The notes: generated by a model not told the origin, from the sequence alone. A DNA stretch of 64,000 nucleotides from an uncultured Mycoplasmatota bacterium (GCA_947056845.1 CAMSCJ010000006.1:1-64000); one strand, 5' to 3'. Shown: positions 38,395 to 47,906, counted from the first letter of the stretch. Program-made: numbers and translations.

Positions 38395-38400
38395 ACCAAT
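38395..38400 (+). promoter_or_regulatory. -10 box of lon
   Basis: TATAAT at 38395-38400 lies 21 bp before the lon start, leaving a very short leader. No good -35 box is seen. Confidence 0.5.
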
Positions 38401-38420
38401 TTATGTGGAGGTGCAATATG

Positions 38421-40739
38421 ATGAAAACAAACTTACCAGTTATCTTGCTTAGAGGAATCGTATTGTTACCAAATAATGATATAAAATTAGAATTTGAAAA
38501 AGGTGATTCTAGTATAATTGTTGATGAAGCTGAAATGTTTCATCATAATAAATTGCTGGTAGTTTGTGAAGCTGAAACAATTAATGAAGTTGATTATAAG
38601 CATCTTCCTAAAATGGGAATTATTTCTAAATTGAGCCATAAAATTGAGCTACCTAATGGTAGAATTAGAATCGTAATTAGTGGTTTATCGAGAGCAAAAG
38701 TTGATACATATTTAAATGCTGATAAGAAGGATGAAGTATTAGAAGCAATTGTTACAGAATTAAATGATGAAAAAATTGACGAAAAAGAAGAAAAGATTTT
38801 AATACAGAAAATAAAAAAGGATATGGAATCTCATGTTAAAACTATTTCATATTTAAGCAATAGTATTTTAGATGCTATTAAGCCTTTAGAAAGACTTTCT
38901 AAAATAACTGATATTGTTGCTATGAGTTTGGCTGTTGATTTAGAACGACTTTTAAAATATTTAGAATGCTTAGACCCAAAAGAACGTACTAAAATGTTAT
39001 TATCAGATATTTATGAAGAAGAAGAAAAATATAATATTGAGAGAAATTTAGAACTAAAAGTAAAGAAAGAAATTGATGATAATCAAAGAGAATATTTTTT
39101 GAGGGAAAAACTTAAGGCTATTAAAGAAGAATTAGGTGATATTTCCCCAAAGGATGAAGAAGTAGATGAATTGAAGATTAAAATTGAAAAATTAAAAGCA
39201 AATGACAAAATTAAAGAAAGGTTAACTGCTGAGTTAGGACGTTATGAGGTATTATCTAATGTCTCACCTGAAATTAATTTAATTCGTAATTATATTGATT
39301 GGCTATTATCATTACCATGGGAAGTTTCAACAATTGATAATGAGAATTTGGCAAATGTTAAAGCGACATTGGATTCATCACATTATGGCTTAGATAAGGT
39401 TAAAGAACGTATTATTGAATTTTTAGCTGTTAAAAAAACAACTAATCGTCTTAATGGCCCGATTTTGTGTTTAGTTGGTCCACCAGGTGTTGGAAAAACA
39501 TCGTTGGCGTTTAGTATTGCTAAAGCTATGCATCGAAATTTTGTTAAAATGTCGGTTGGTGGAGTTAATGACGAAGCGGAAATTATGGGTCATAGACGTA
39601 CTTATTTGGGGGCTAATCCTGGACGTATTATTACTTCAATGAAAAAGGCTAAAAGTAATAATCCCGTATTTTTGATTGATGAAATTGATAAAATGACTAA
39701 AGATGTTAAGGGTGATCCAGCAAGTGCTTTATTGGATGTTTTAGATCCTGAGCAAAATTATCTATTTAGTGATAATTATATTGAAGAAGAATTTGATTTA
39801 TCAAATGTTATGTTTATAGCAACAGCTAATTATATAGAACAAATACCAGAGGCTTTAAAAGATCGTTTAGAAATTGTTCGCTTATCTGGTTATACGGAAT
39901 TTGAAAAGTTGGATATAGCTAAAAACCATTTGCTTCCTAAAATTTGTGAAGAGCATGGCATTAAATTTGATTACATCGATATTAATGACAGCATTATTTT
40001 AAATGTTATTAGAAATTATACAAAAGAATCTGGTGTTCGTGAACTTGAAAGGCAGTTGGCTACGATTATAAGAAAGATAGTAACATCGATGGTTGTTAAT
40101 AATATTAAAATGAGTAGAATTAAGGTTGATGAAGTAATGCTAAAAAAATATTTAGGTAATCCTAAATATCAAGATTATGAAAAAAATAGTGAAGCAATTG
40201 TTGGTGTTGTTAATGGGCTAGCTTATACAGCTTTTGGTGGCGATACATTACCAATTGAGGTAAATTATTATGAAGGAAAAGGTAATTTAGTTTTGACAGG
40301 CTCTTTAGGCGATGTTATGAAGGAAAGCGCCCAAATTGCTTTTAGTTATATTAAATCTAATGTTCAAAAATTTGGTATTGATTATGAAAAAATAACCAAA
40401 AATGATATTCATATACATGTACCAGAAGGAGCTACACCAAAGGATGGTCCAAGCGCTGGTATAACGCTTACAACAGCATTAATTAGTGCTTTATCAGGCT
40501 TAAAAATTGACAATAAATTAGCAATGACAGGAGAAATTACTTTAAGGGGTAAAGTTTTACCAATTGGTGGGCTAAAAGAAAAAAGTATTGGTGCTAATCG
40601 TAATGGTATAAAACGAATTATTATTCCGATTGATAATATAGCTGATTTAGAAGATGTTCCAAAGGAAATAAAGGAAAAAATTGAATATATACCAGTTAAA
40701 ACTTATGAGGAAGTATTTAAAATAGTACAGGATGGATAA
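38421..40739 (+). CDS. lon: ATP-dependent protease Lon
   Basis: A 772-residue protease. It has an N-terminal substrate domain (about 1-200), Walker A GPPGVGKTSLAFSIAKAM, Walker B FLIDEIDKM, and the proteolytic domain with catalytic Ser in PKDGPSAGITL and Lys in LPIGGLKEKSIGANRNG. The length is usual for LonA. The start is ATG 38421 (7 bp after GGAGGTG); ATG 38418 is possible. Lon handles misfolded proteins and in Mesoplasma also degrades ssrA-tagged proteins. It overlaps the next frame by 8 bp. Confidence 0.97.
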   Translation: MKTNLPVILLRGIVLLPNNDIKLEFEKGDSSIIVDEAEMFHHNKLLVVCEAETINEVDYKHLPKMGIISKLSHKIELPNGRIRIVISGLSRAKVDTYLNADKKDEVLEAIVTELNDEKIDEKEEKILIQKIKKDMESHVKTISYLSNSILDAIKPLERLSKITDIVAMSLAVDLERLLKYLECLDPKERTKMLLSDIYEEEEKYNIERNLELKVKKEIDDNQREYFLREKLKAIKEELGDISPKDEEVDELKIKIEKLKANDKIKERLTAELGRYEVLSNVSPEINLIRNYIDWLLSLPWEVSTIDNENLANVKATLDSSHYGLDKVKERIIEFLAVKKTTNRLNGPILCLVGPPGVGKTSLAFSIAKAMHRNFVKMSVGGVNDEAEIMGHRRTYLGANPGRIITSMKKAKSNNPVFLIDEIDKMTKDVKGDPASALLDVLDPEQNYLFSDNYIEEEFDLSNVMFIATANYIEQIPEALKDRLEIVRLSGYTEFEKLDIAKNHLLPKICEEHGIKFDYIDINDSIILNVIRNYTKESGVRELERQLATIIRKIVTSMVVNNIKMSRIKVDEVMLKKYLGNPKYQDYEKNSEAIVGVVNGLAYTAFGGDTLPIEVNYYEGKGNLVLTGSLGDVMKESAQIAFSYIKSNVQKFGIDYEKITKNDIHIHVPEGATPKDGPSAGITLTTALISALSGLKIDNKLAMTGEITLRGKVLPIGGLKEKSIGANRNGIKRIIIPIDNIADLEDVPKEIKEKIEYIPVKTYEEVFKIVQDG

Positions 40740-41492
40740 TTGGATGAAACAAAAAATATTAACGATAAATCAAGATATTTATGTTGAATATTATAGTATG
40801 TCGTATGTTTTATCGCTTTTATGTTTAAAAGATGTATTATCTAAACTTGAGAATGATTATTCAATGGATTTAGTTAAAGAGAGTGATTTATTAAGTTTTA
40901 TCTATAGTGTTTTAATAGATGATTATATCGCATTTATTAATGGTGATTCACGAATAGAAGGTAATTTAAATAAAATAATTCTAAATTCTTCTAGTAGTAA
41001 TAGTGAAATTGTAAATAAAATTAAAATATTTTTAAATTCTTTTGAGCATCCCCCAATATACTAATGAACCATTTTTGAGAATGAATTATGTGTGGCGAAA
41101 ATATGAATTTGATAAATTGGGAAAAATAAAATCAAGATATTATAATAATTTATCTAATAAATTTTTACTTGATCATAAAGAACAAATTTATGATTTAATA
41201 GCCTTTGATTTTCGTCTAATCTCAGCTTATGAAGATTTAGAAACTAATGTTGAACAATTTATTTAATGAATGCTTAAATAATTATCAGTTATTTTCTAGT
41301 ATTAACTATTTTAAATTGGCCTATCCAATGATGTTTCTGGATGATTGCTTTTTAGAATTTTCTAAGGATATACTTGAATTGCAGTCAGCAAATAAATTTA
41401 ATATTGTTGGCGGGAATTGTTTGATTGAAAATTGTGCTAAACAAAATAGGAAACTTTTAAAACATGTTAAAGAAAATTTAAAAAAGCTATAA
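40732..41492 (+). pseudogene. First of three paralogous helical genes, broken by two frameshifts
   Basis: Three overlapping frames (40732-41064, 41042-41266, 41247-41492) together make about 253 codons, the length of the next gene. The pieces keep the paralogue order, including LFSSINYFKLAYPMMFLDD, which matches FYRSINYFLTVYPHLFLNL downstream. The first break is at a run of five C near 41050. A multi-part functional gene is unlikely. The family is unknown. Confidence 0.65.
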
Positions 41493-41546
41493 GATAATTA
41501 TAAAATGTTTATAGTACTTGTTAAGATGTGAGAGGGATAAATTTAT

Positions 41547-42320
41547 ATGAATCAAGAAGGGAAAAATACGTTATCATTTGAAAAATACGAGCGTAATGTT
41601 AATTTTCAATTACTTATTAATTCGTTAGTTTTTGCTAATGGTATTGGTAGTTATATACGTAATAATAAAATTGATATAATCGCAAAATCGGATATTTTTA
41701 TTAGTCTGTGTAATTATTTAATAAATAAACAAAATGCGAATATGTTTAATATGCGGAATAAGAATAATTTGTATTTTTTAATTGATTATTTGACGGGCTT
41801 TGATAATACACCAGAAACAATAAGGATGAATAGAATTTTAGATGAATTACGTGGAATGGTTAATCAAATGAGAAATGATAATTATGCATATTTATGTGAA
41901 CAATATGTTATAAGAGAATTTGGTATTTTTAATTTTAAAAGTAATTTACGCAAATTAAATAAAAGTTTTGATTATGATTATATGCTATTTGAAAGAGAAT
42001 ATTATCAGTCCATTAATAATGATTATATGGTTTTTTGTTTATTAAAATCATCTGATGAATGTTATTTGGAGAATGCTAAACACTTTTCTTTAACTAAAGA
42101 TTTTTATAGAAGTATTAATTATTTTTTGACAGTTTATCCCCATTTGTTTTTAAATCTTAAATATTTTAATAGGGTTATAGATATTATTAAAAATGGTGAT
42201 TATCAGATGGAAAAACTAGGATTAGAGAATGTTGATATAGATTTTATTGATTTATCCAATGTAACTAAAAGGATGGTGAATAAATTTGAGAGAAAAAATC
42301 GACGAATTTTTTATACATGA
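41547..42320 (+). CDS. Hypothetical helical protein, second of three paralogues
   Basis: A 257-residue protein, predicted helical, with many Tyr, Asn and Phe. The segment FYRSINYFLTVYPHLFLNLKYF near residues 192-213 is shared with both neighbours. There is no signal peptide or recognisable motif. GAGAGGG precedes ATG 41547. It ends with TGA and overlaps the next frame by 35 bp, so the pair is coupled. It lies between lon and the SpoVID-like gene. Confidence 0.6.
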   Translation: MNQEGKNTLSFEKYERNVNFQLLINSLVFANGIGSYIRNNKIDIIAKSDIFISLCNYLINKQNANMFNMRNKNNLYFLIDYLTGFDNTPETIRMNRILDELRGMVNQMRNDNYAYLCEQYVIREFGIFNFKSNLRKLNKSFDYDYMLFEREYYQSINNDYMVFCLLKSSDECYLENAKHFSLTKDFYRSINYFLTVYPHLFLNLKYFNRVIDIIKNGDYQMEKLGLENVDIDFIDLSNVTKRMVNKFERKNRRIFYT

Positions 42321-43005
42321 GATTGTTTTTAATGAACAACCAATTTATGCTATAAAAAATGCTAAAGGTAAAAAAATTAACAATGAATATTTAAATTCAC
42401 TATTGGTTTTAATAGATGATTTTATTCTTGTTCATAATGATATGCAAGCATTTGATGATTTTGTTGTCAATAATCTTTATGGAATTATTAATTTTATAAG
42501 GCATAATTATGAGTATACTAATGATAGTGAAAAGGAAATAAAATATCAATTTTATAACGATTTAATATCAAGATTAAAAAATGCACTTAGAAATAATGAT
42601 GACGAATTTTATAAGCAACAGTTTAATGAAAGAGGAATATACTTAGATTATAAATTTAATATTGATAAATTTATTATGCCAGAACAACTTAGAGATGAGG
42701 TAAGATGTTCTTTGAGCTTTGATAATTTTTTCTATGATATTTTGACTAAAAGAATTGAAAATGTTTCACAAAGTGAAAAGGAGATGCTTACTATGAATAC
42801 ATTATTTTTATATAGTGTTAATTTTTTTGTATTAGAGTGTCCCAATATATTAGATAAAAATTTGCTTTTAAAGTATGTACTTTTAGAGAATAAAAAAATA
42901 TTTGAGAGTTTTAAATTTAGATTAGGGTTAAATCATGAATATGAAAAAACTAATTGTTTAGTAAAATCTTCAAAACAATTTCTTAAAGAATTTGGATGGT
43001 CATAA
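42286..43005 (+). CDS. Hypothetical helical protein, third of three paralogues
   Basis: A 239-residue helical protein starting at TTG 42286, 7 bp after GGTG. Near the C-terminus LFLYSVNFFVLECPNILDKN corresponds to the shared segment of the other two copies. The function is unknown. Conservation of two intact copies next to a broken one suggests repeated duplication at this site. Confidence 0.6.
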   Translation: MREKIDEFFIHEIVFNEQPIYAIKNAKGKKINNEYLNSLLVLIDDFILVHNDMQAFDDFVVNNLYGIINFIRHNYEYTNDSEKEIKYQFYNDLISRLKNALRNNDDEFYKQQFNERGIYLDYKFNIDKFIMPEQLRDEVRCSLSFDNFFYDILTKRIENVSQSEKEMLTMNTLFLYSVNFFVLECPNILDKNLLLKYVLLENKKIFESFKFRLGLNHEYEKTNCLVKSSKQFLKEFGWS

Positions 43006-43054
43006 TTCCATCTTTTTTTAATATACTTTAATGAATAGGAAAGGAGAAGTAGGA

Positions 43055-43870
43055 ATGAAAAAAATTGTTCCTTTTAAAAAAGAAATTATATTTAAAACTA
43101 ATGTTTCGGAGATTACAAGTATCTCATTAGAACATAATTTACACATTGAGGATAATAATTTAATTACTGGGAATTTTATTATTAGCGGTGAATATAAAGT
43201 CGCTGATACAAGTATTAATACAGAAGTATTTAATTTTGAATTACCATTTGATATCAATGTTGATGATAAATATGATTTAAATAATGTAAATGTCGATATT
43301 GATGATTTTTATTATGAAATTGTAAATAATAAATCATTAGAAGTTAATATTGAAGTTTTAGTTGATAAGTTAATTGAAAAGCCATTGATGGAAACACGAG
43401 AAGAGCAATCGCTAGAAGATGTATCTGATGTTGTTGCTAATGAAAGAATGGTTACTGTGGATAGTAGTCAAAGTTATGAAAATGATGAAGTAGCATGTGA
43501 AAATGGAGAAGAGGAAACAGAAATTATGGAAAGATGTATTGAAAAAGAGGATATTTTAGATGGTAATGATTCTATGGATTTTGATGCTAACAATTTTAAT
43601 CAGATGGATGAAAAAAGGTTAGACGTTATTACCCAAGTTAATGAAACAAAAAGTATTGAGAAAATTAATTCTTTGTTTGATAATTTAGATTCTAGTACAG
43701 AAACTTATAAAACGTATAAAGTTTGTATTATTAGAACAGGGGATACGATAGAAAGTGTTCTTCAAAAATATAGTATTTCTAAAGAAGAATTAGAAAAATA
43801 TAATAGTTTATCTGATGTAAAGATTGGTGATAAATTAATTATTCCATCAGTTAATGATGAGAAAATATAA
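43055..43870 (+). CDS. SpoVID-like protein with a C-terminal LysM domain
   Basis: A 271-residue protein. The N-terminal beta-rich part (VPFKKEIIFKTNVSEITSIS, ITGNFIISGEYKVADTS) resembles the N-terminal domain of SpoVID, which places coat proteins on spores. An acidic linker follows (about 125-215), then a LysM repeat (YKVCIIRTGDTIESVLQKYS to KIGDKLIIPS, about 222-266). ATG 43055 has AAAGGAGAAG upstream. The YsxE-like kinase gene follows with an overlap, the same pair as in Bacillus. Whether this organism sporulates is not shown. Confidence 0.7.
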   Translation: MKKIVPFKKEIIFKTNVSEITSISLEHNLHIEDNNLITGNFIISGEYKVADTSINTEVFNFELPFDINVDDKYDLNNVNVDIDDFYYEIVNNKSLEVNIEVLVDKLIEKPLMETREEQSLEDVSDVVANERMVTVDSSQSYENDEVACENGEEETEIMERCIEKEDILDGNDSMDFDANNFNQMDEKRLDVITQVNETKSIEKINSLFDNLDSSTETYKTYKVCIIRTGDTIESVLQKYSISKEELEKYNSLSDVKIGDKLIIPSVNDEKI

Positions 43871-44753
43871 TGCTTTATTTGAAAAATATTCTATTGTACC
43901 AACTAAGTATGAATTTTATAAAAATGTAACGATTGTTAATACTGATAACAAAAAGTATGTTATAAAGGAAAAAAATCGCGAAGATAAATATCCTATTTTT
44001 AATTATTTAAATTCACGAAACTTTGATTATTATCCCAAAATTTTAAGTGATATGGATGATGAATACGAGATCACAGAGTATATTGAACAAGTGGATATGC
44101 CTATAGAGCAGAAAATGTCTGATATGGTTGATTTGGTAGCATTATTACATAGTAAAACAACACATTATGAAGAAGTAGATGAAGAGGAATATAAAGAAAT
44201 TTATGAAGACATTAATAATAATATTGCATATTTATATAGTTATTATACAGATTTAATTGCTGTTGCTGAGAATAGTATCTATATGAGTCCTAGTCAATAT
44301 ATGTTAGCTTTAAATATTTCTAAAATATTAGGTGCTTTAAATTTTTGTAAAGATGAAATTGATAAATGGTATAAGCTTGTTAAAGAAAAAAGAAAACAAC
44401 GGTTAGTTGTTTTACATAATAATTTAGATTTAACACATTTTATAAAAAATAAGGGATCATATTTAATTAGTTGGAATAAAGCTAAAATTGATATACCTAT
44501 TTTTGATTTATATAAATTATATCGTCGTCATTCTTTAAATTATGAATTTTCAGAAATATTTAAAAGATATGAACATTCTTATCCATTGCTTGAAGAGGAA
44601 AAAAAATTATTTTTTATCCTTATATCTTTACCAGATAAATTAGAATTTGGTTCATCGGAATATCAAACATGCAGCGATATAAGCAATATTATTGAAACTT
44701 TAGCAAGAACCGAGAATTTTATATCACCATATTATTCGAAAAATACAAAATAG
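43854..44753 (+). CDS. YsxE/CotS-like kinase-fold protein
   Basis: A 299-residue protein with the aminoglycoside-phosphotransferase-like plan of the CotS/YsxE spore coat kinases: NKKYVIKEKNRED (possible ATP Lys), ITEYIEQVDMP hinge, VDLVALLHSKTTHY, LVVLHNNLDLTHFI in the place of the catalytic loop HxDxxxxN, and YLISWNKAKIDIPIFDLYKL in the place of the DFD-like segment. The catalytic Asp is replaced by Asn in HNNLD, so it may be a pseudokinase. It overlaps the SpoVID-like gene by 17 bp; the pair matches Bacillus spoVID-ysxE. Confidence 0.7.
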   Translation: MMRKYNALFEKYSIVPTKYEFYKNVTIVNTDNKKYVIKEKNREDKYPIFNYLNSRNFDYYPKILSDMDDEYEITEYIEQVDMPIEQKMSDMVDLVALLHSKTTHYEEVDEEEYKEIYEDINNNIAYLYSYYTDLIAVAENSIYMSPSQYMLALNISKILGALNFCKDEIDKWYKLVKEKRKQRLVVLHNNLDLTHFIKNKGSYLISWNKAKIDIPIFDLYKLYRRHSLNYEFSEIFKRYEHSYPLLEEEKKLFFILISLPDKLEFGSSEYQTCSDISNIIETLARTENFISPYYSKNTK

Positions 44754-44903
44754 GATAAATAAAATAAAAATAAATAAAATAAAGATACTGAAGCGTGAGA
44801 CAATAAAAAAGGCAATAATAAACTGATAAATTAATAAAACTGAAAAAATGCATAAAAATATTAACCATTTTCCTCGACAACGCCACCAATTACCATTAGG
44901 CAT
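44724..44903 (-). CDS. Small membrane protein
   Basis: A 59-residue frame: MPNGNWWRCRGKWLIFL, then one long hydrophobic stretch (IFLCIFSVLLIYQFIIAFFI) and a second (FILFIFILFILFCIF). AGGTGAT stands 4 bp before the ATG on the minus strand, which supports expression. It overlaps the end of the convergent kinase-like gene. No family is recognised. Confidence 0.45.
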   Translation of the reverse strand: MPNGNWWRCRGKWLIFLCIFSVLLIYQFIIAFFIVSRFSIFILFIFILFILFCIFRIIW

Positions 44904-45078
44904 AAATATCACCTACAACATTTTATTCAATATTGAACTAATTGTATGGGTTTATAAAATAATATTTAATTAAAATATTATTTTTTTTGTATAGTGTTTT
45001 ATTTTTTTGGAATAATAATAATGAATTATATAGGTTTACAAATATAATTTTTAATATGACAAAAAAATATGTCGAATA

Positions 45079-45108
45079 TTGACAGTAGAAACTTTTTTGT
45101 GATATATT
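45079..45108 (+). promoter_or_regulatory. Promoter of the pilin gene
   Basis: TTGACA (45079-45084), an 18-bp spacer and TATATT (45103-45108); the ATG is 30 bp further on. Confidence 0.7.
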
Positions 45109-45137
45109 ATTATTGTAGAAAAATAGGAGGTAGAAAA

Positions 45138-45581
45138 ATGAAATTAAATAAGAAAGGTTTTACTTTAATCGAGTTGTTAGCTGTTATTGTTATCTTAGCC
45201 ATTATTGCGTTAATTGCTGTACCTCAAATATTAAATATTTTGAATAAAGCAAGAAAAAGTGCTGCTGCTGACTCTGCTTATGGTGTTTTAAAAGCTGCTG
45301 AAACAGATGCATTGCAATATATGATGGATAATAATGGTGCTTCTCTTGGGGCTATTACTTATACTTGCGATGGTACTGAATGTTCATATACACCAACAGT
45401 AGCAGAAGGTGAAACAGCTAAAAAGCGAGTTCTTGATTTTAAAGGAACAAAACCAACAAGTGGTGGAGTACAATTAGACGCAAAAGGAAATGCGACTATT
45501 GCAACTAGTTTAGTAATAAATGGATTTACTTGTACACAAAATGGTGATGCAGTATCTTGTGATAATGATACTACTAAATAA
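45138..45581 (+). CDS. Type IV pilin-like / pseudopilin protein
   Basis: A 147-residue protein with the class III signal NKKG-FTLIELLAVIVILAIIALIAVP; prepilin peptidase should cut after Gly7, leaving Phe and Glu5 in the mature protein. The C-terminal domain carries two cysteine pairs (YTCDGTECSY and FTCTQNGDAVSCDN), which may form disulphides. ATG 45138 follows GGAGGT. It has its own promoter and terminator. No prepilin peptidase, ATPase or platform gene is in the window, so the assembly machinery must lie elsewhere. Confidence 0.9.
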   Translation: MKLNKKGFTLIELLAVIVILAIIALIAVPQILNILNKARKSAAADSAYGVLKAAETDALQYMMDNNGASLGAITYTCDGTECSYTPTVAEGETAKKRVLDFKGTKPTSGGVQLDAKGNATIATSLVINGFTCTQNGDAVSCDNDTTK

Positions 45582-45587
45582 AATTAG

Positions 45588-45609
45588 AGAACAGAAATGT
45601 TCTTTTTTT
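45588..45609 (+). terminator. Terminator after the pilin gene
   Basis: AGAACA (45588-45593) and TGTTCT (45598-45603) with loop GAAA, then a T-run. Confidence 0.8.
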
Positions 45610-45659
45610 GTTGAAATAATTATATAAGCTTAAATTTAACTGTTGTGACAAAACTGTAA

Positions 45660-45688
45660 TTGAAAAAATTTAATAAAAGTGTTATACT
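45660..45688 (+). promoter_or_regulatory. ltaS promoter
   Basis: TTGAAA (45660-45665), 17 bp, TATACT (45683-45688). Confidence 0.75.
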
Positions 45689-45714
45689 GATGTAGTATGA
45701 ATTGAGGTGTTTTT

Positions 45715-47727
45715 TTGAAAGAAAAATTTAAATCGATAATTTCAAAGATTGGACTATATTTAAAAACAAATAAATTGTTTTTTGTGTTTGTATTAACATC
45801 AGTTGGGAATGCTACTTTATTACGGTTTTTAACAGTACAAAATTATTTCGAAATAAAGCCATTATTGGCTGATATAGGGGTGGTTTTATTTGTTGGTTCT
45901 TTTGGTTATTTTTTTAAACCCAAAAATCAATTTAAATATTATTTCGCATGGTCAATATTTTTTACCTTTTTATGTATAGTTAATTCTATGTATTATACAA
46001 ATTATATGTCATTTGCATCTATTTCACTTTTGGCTACTTCATTACAAGTTATTGATGTAGGTGATGCGGTTGTTCAAAAGATTATGGAATTAAAAGATTT
46101 TAGTTATATATGGCAAGTTGTTGCTATGATTTTTGTGCATGTTTATTTAAAAAAGAAAAATTATTATGAATATGTTAAGGATATAGAAGTTGGAAAGGTT
46201 CGTGCTCTAAATACAATAGTTACAAGTTTGATTTTTTTTGGTTTTTTTATTTCAACATTAACAGGTCTTGACATTAGCCGTTTTGGAAAACAATGGAATC
46301 GAACCTATCTTGTTATGAATTTTGGTTTATATACATACCAGGCTAATGATATTTTTGTAAGCTTCAAAACCAAAATTAGTCCTTTATTTGGCTATGATGA
46401 GGCAGCTAAAGAATTTAGGGATTATTATGCGTTAAAAAATGAAACGAAGCCAGAGGCCAATGAATATACTAATATATTAAAAGGTAGAAATGTTATTGCG
46501 ATTCATGCCGAAAGTATTCAACAATTTACAATGAATACAACATTCAACGATAAAGAGGTTACACCTAATTTAAATCGTTTAGCTAGTGAGGGCTTATATT
46601 TTTCCAATTTTTATGCCCAAGAAAGTGTTGGGACTAGTAGTGATAGCGAGTTTACTTTATTGACGTCTTTAATGCCAGCGACAAATGGGACAGTGGCTGT
46701 TAGCTATTGGGATAGAGATTATAGTACTAGCTTAAAGTATTTGAAAGATATGGGTTATTATAATTTCAGTATGCACGCTAATAATGGAACTTTTTGGAAT
46801 CGAAATATGATTCACCCAAAATATGGTTATGATAAATTTTATTACTATACTAAAGATTATGAAATTGATGAAATTTTAGGTATGGGACTTAGTGATAAAT
46901 CTTTCTTTAGACAATCTGTACCTAAAATAAAAGAGATAAGCGAGAATAATCAAAACTTTTATGGTACAATGCTAATGCTTACAAATCACACGCCTTTTGA
47001 TGCCGCTAAGGAAATTGATTTTGATGTTGATTATAAATATGATAAGATTGATGAAGAGACTGGAGAACATATTGTGACATCAGCACCATTTATGGAGGGA
47101 ACAACTTTAGGGGACTATTTTAAAACAGTTCATTATGCTGATGAGGCAATTGGGGAATTTATTAATCAACTGGATGAAGCTGGATTACTTGAAAATACAG
47201 TCATTGTTATTTATGGTGACCATGATGCTAAAATAAAAAAATCGGAATATTTATATTATTATAATTATGATCCTTATACAGAATCTGTTATAGAAGAAGA
47301 TGATCCTGATTATAAGGATATGGACTATTATGATTATGAGTTAAATAGAAAAGTTCCATTTATTATTTGGACTAAGGATAAAAAAGTTCAAGGTGAAATT
47401 TCTAAAGTAATGGGGATGTATGATGTTTCTCCAACTTTAGGTAATATGCTAGGATTTTATAATGAATACGCTTTAGGTCATGACATTTTTAGTACTGATG
47501 ATAATATTGTTGTATTTCCTGATGGTAGTTGGATAAGTGATATTATGTATTATAGTAGTTCTAAGGAAGAGGGGAAATTGCTTAATCCTGATGCAACTAT
47601 TAGCTCAGAATATATTGAAAAAAATAATGAATATGCTGAAAAAATAATTGAGGTATCTAATGATATTATTATATATGATCTTATAAAAAGGACTAAAGAA
47701 GAAGAAGAAATATTGAATGATGAATAA
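45715..47727 (+). CDS. ltaS: Lipoteichoic acid synthase-family membrane sulfatase-fold enzyme
   Basis: A 670-residue protein. Five membrane segments occupy about residues 15-185. The extracellular domain then shows the LtaS pattern: VIAIHAESIQQF (metal Glu), VGTSSDSEFTLLTSLMP with the nucleophile Thr in SVGTSSD, HANNGTFWNRN, and YGDHDAKI with metal-binding Asp and His. It polymerises glycerol phosphate from phosphatidylglycerol on the outer surface. Start TTG 45715 lies 7 bp after GAGGTG. The C-terminal 45 residues are acidic and unusual. Confidence 0.9.
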   Translation: MKEKFKSIISKIGLYLKTNKLFFVFVLTSVGNATLLRFLTVQNYFEIKPLLADIGVVLFVGSFGYFFKPKNQFKYYFAWSIFFTFLCIVNSMYYTNYMSFASISLLATSLQVIDVGDAVVQKIMELKDFSYIWQVVAMIFVHVYLKKKNYYEYVKDIEVGKVRALNTIVTSLIFFGFFISTLTGLDISRFGKQWNRTYLVMNFGLYTYQANDIFVSFKTKISPLFGYDEAAKEFRDYYALKNETKPEANEYTNILKGRNVIAIHAESIQQFTMNTTFNDKEVTPNLNRLASEGLYFSNFYAQESVGTSSDSEFTLLTSLMPATNGTVAVSYWDRDYSTSLKYLKDMGYYNFSMHANNGTFWNRNMIHPKYGYDKFYYYTKDYEIDEILGMGLSDKSFFRQSVPKIKEISENNQNFYGTMLMLTNHTPFDAAKEIDFDVDYKYDKIDEETGEHIVTSAPFMEGTTLGDYFKTVHYADEAIGEFINQLDEAGLLENTVIVIYGDHDAKIKKSEYLYYYNYDPYTESVIEEDDPDYKDMDYYDYELNRKVPFIIWTKDKKVQGEISKVMGMYDVSPTLGNMLGFYNEYALGHDIFSTDDNIVVFPDGSWISDIMYYSSSKEEGKLLNPDATISSEYIEKNNEYAEKIIEVSNDIIIYDLIKRTKEEEEILNDE

Positions 47728-47735
47728 CTTTTAAA

Positions 47736-47775
47736 TAAAAGAGTATAATTAATTAGAATAATTATACTCTTTTTT
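47736..47775 (+). terminator. Strong terminator after ltaS
   Basis: AGAGTATAATTA (47740-47751) and TAATTATACTCT (47759-47770) form a perfect 12-bp stem, followed by T5. Confidence 0.92.
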
Positions 47776-47795
47776 AAAAAAAATAAAATTTTGTA

Positions 47796-47824
47796 TTGAT
47801 ATAGGTTTGATTTTTTGGTATAAT
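47796..47824 (+). promoter_or_regulatory. Promoter of the tRNA-Cys fragment
   Basis: TTGATA (47796-47801), exactly 17 bp, TATAAT (47819-47824), 12 bp before the tRNA 5' end. Confidence 0.8.
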
Positions 47825-47836
47825 CTATTTGTATTT

Positions 47837-47878
47837 GGGTCTATAGCCAAGTGGTAAGGCGTGGGACTGCAACATCCT
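47837..47878 (+). tRNA. 5' half of a tRNA-Cys(GCA) gene, truncated
   Basis: GGGTCTA (acceptor 5' strand), TA, D-arm GCC-AAGTGGTAA-GGC, then an anticodon arm with loop CTGCAAC (anticodon GCA). After ATCCT no variable loop, T-arm or acceptor 3' strand follows. The anticodon stem is poorly paired. The fragment keeps a good promoter. It marks a left junction of the conjugative element or an older deletion. Confidence 0.6.
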
Positions 47879-47906
47879 GACCCTAGTCTTTAAATATAAA
47901 TTGATT

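Noticed and set aside
41042-41492. Two separate small genes (41042-41266 and 41247-41492)
   Set aside because: They line up in order with one paralogous protein downstream and lack ribosome sites, so they are pieces of one broken gene.
16533-42320. Use of TGA as tryptophan (Mycoplasma code)
   Set aside because: Genes ending at 16549 and 42320 use TGA as the natural stop at overlaps with the next gene, and tryptophan is encoded by TGG throughout.
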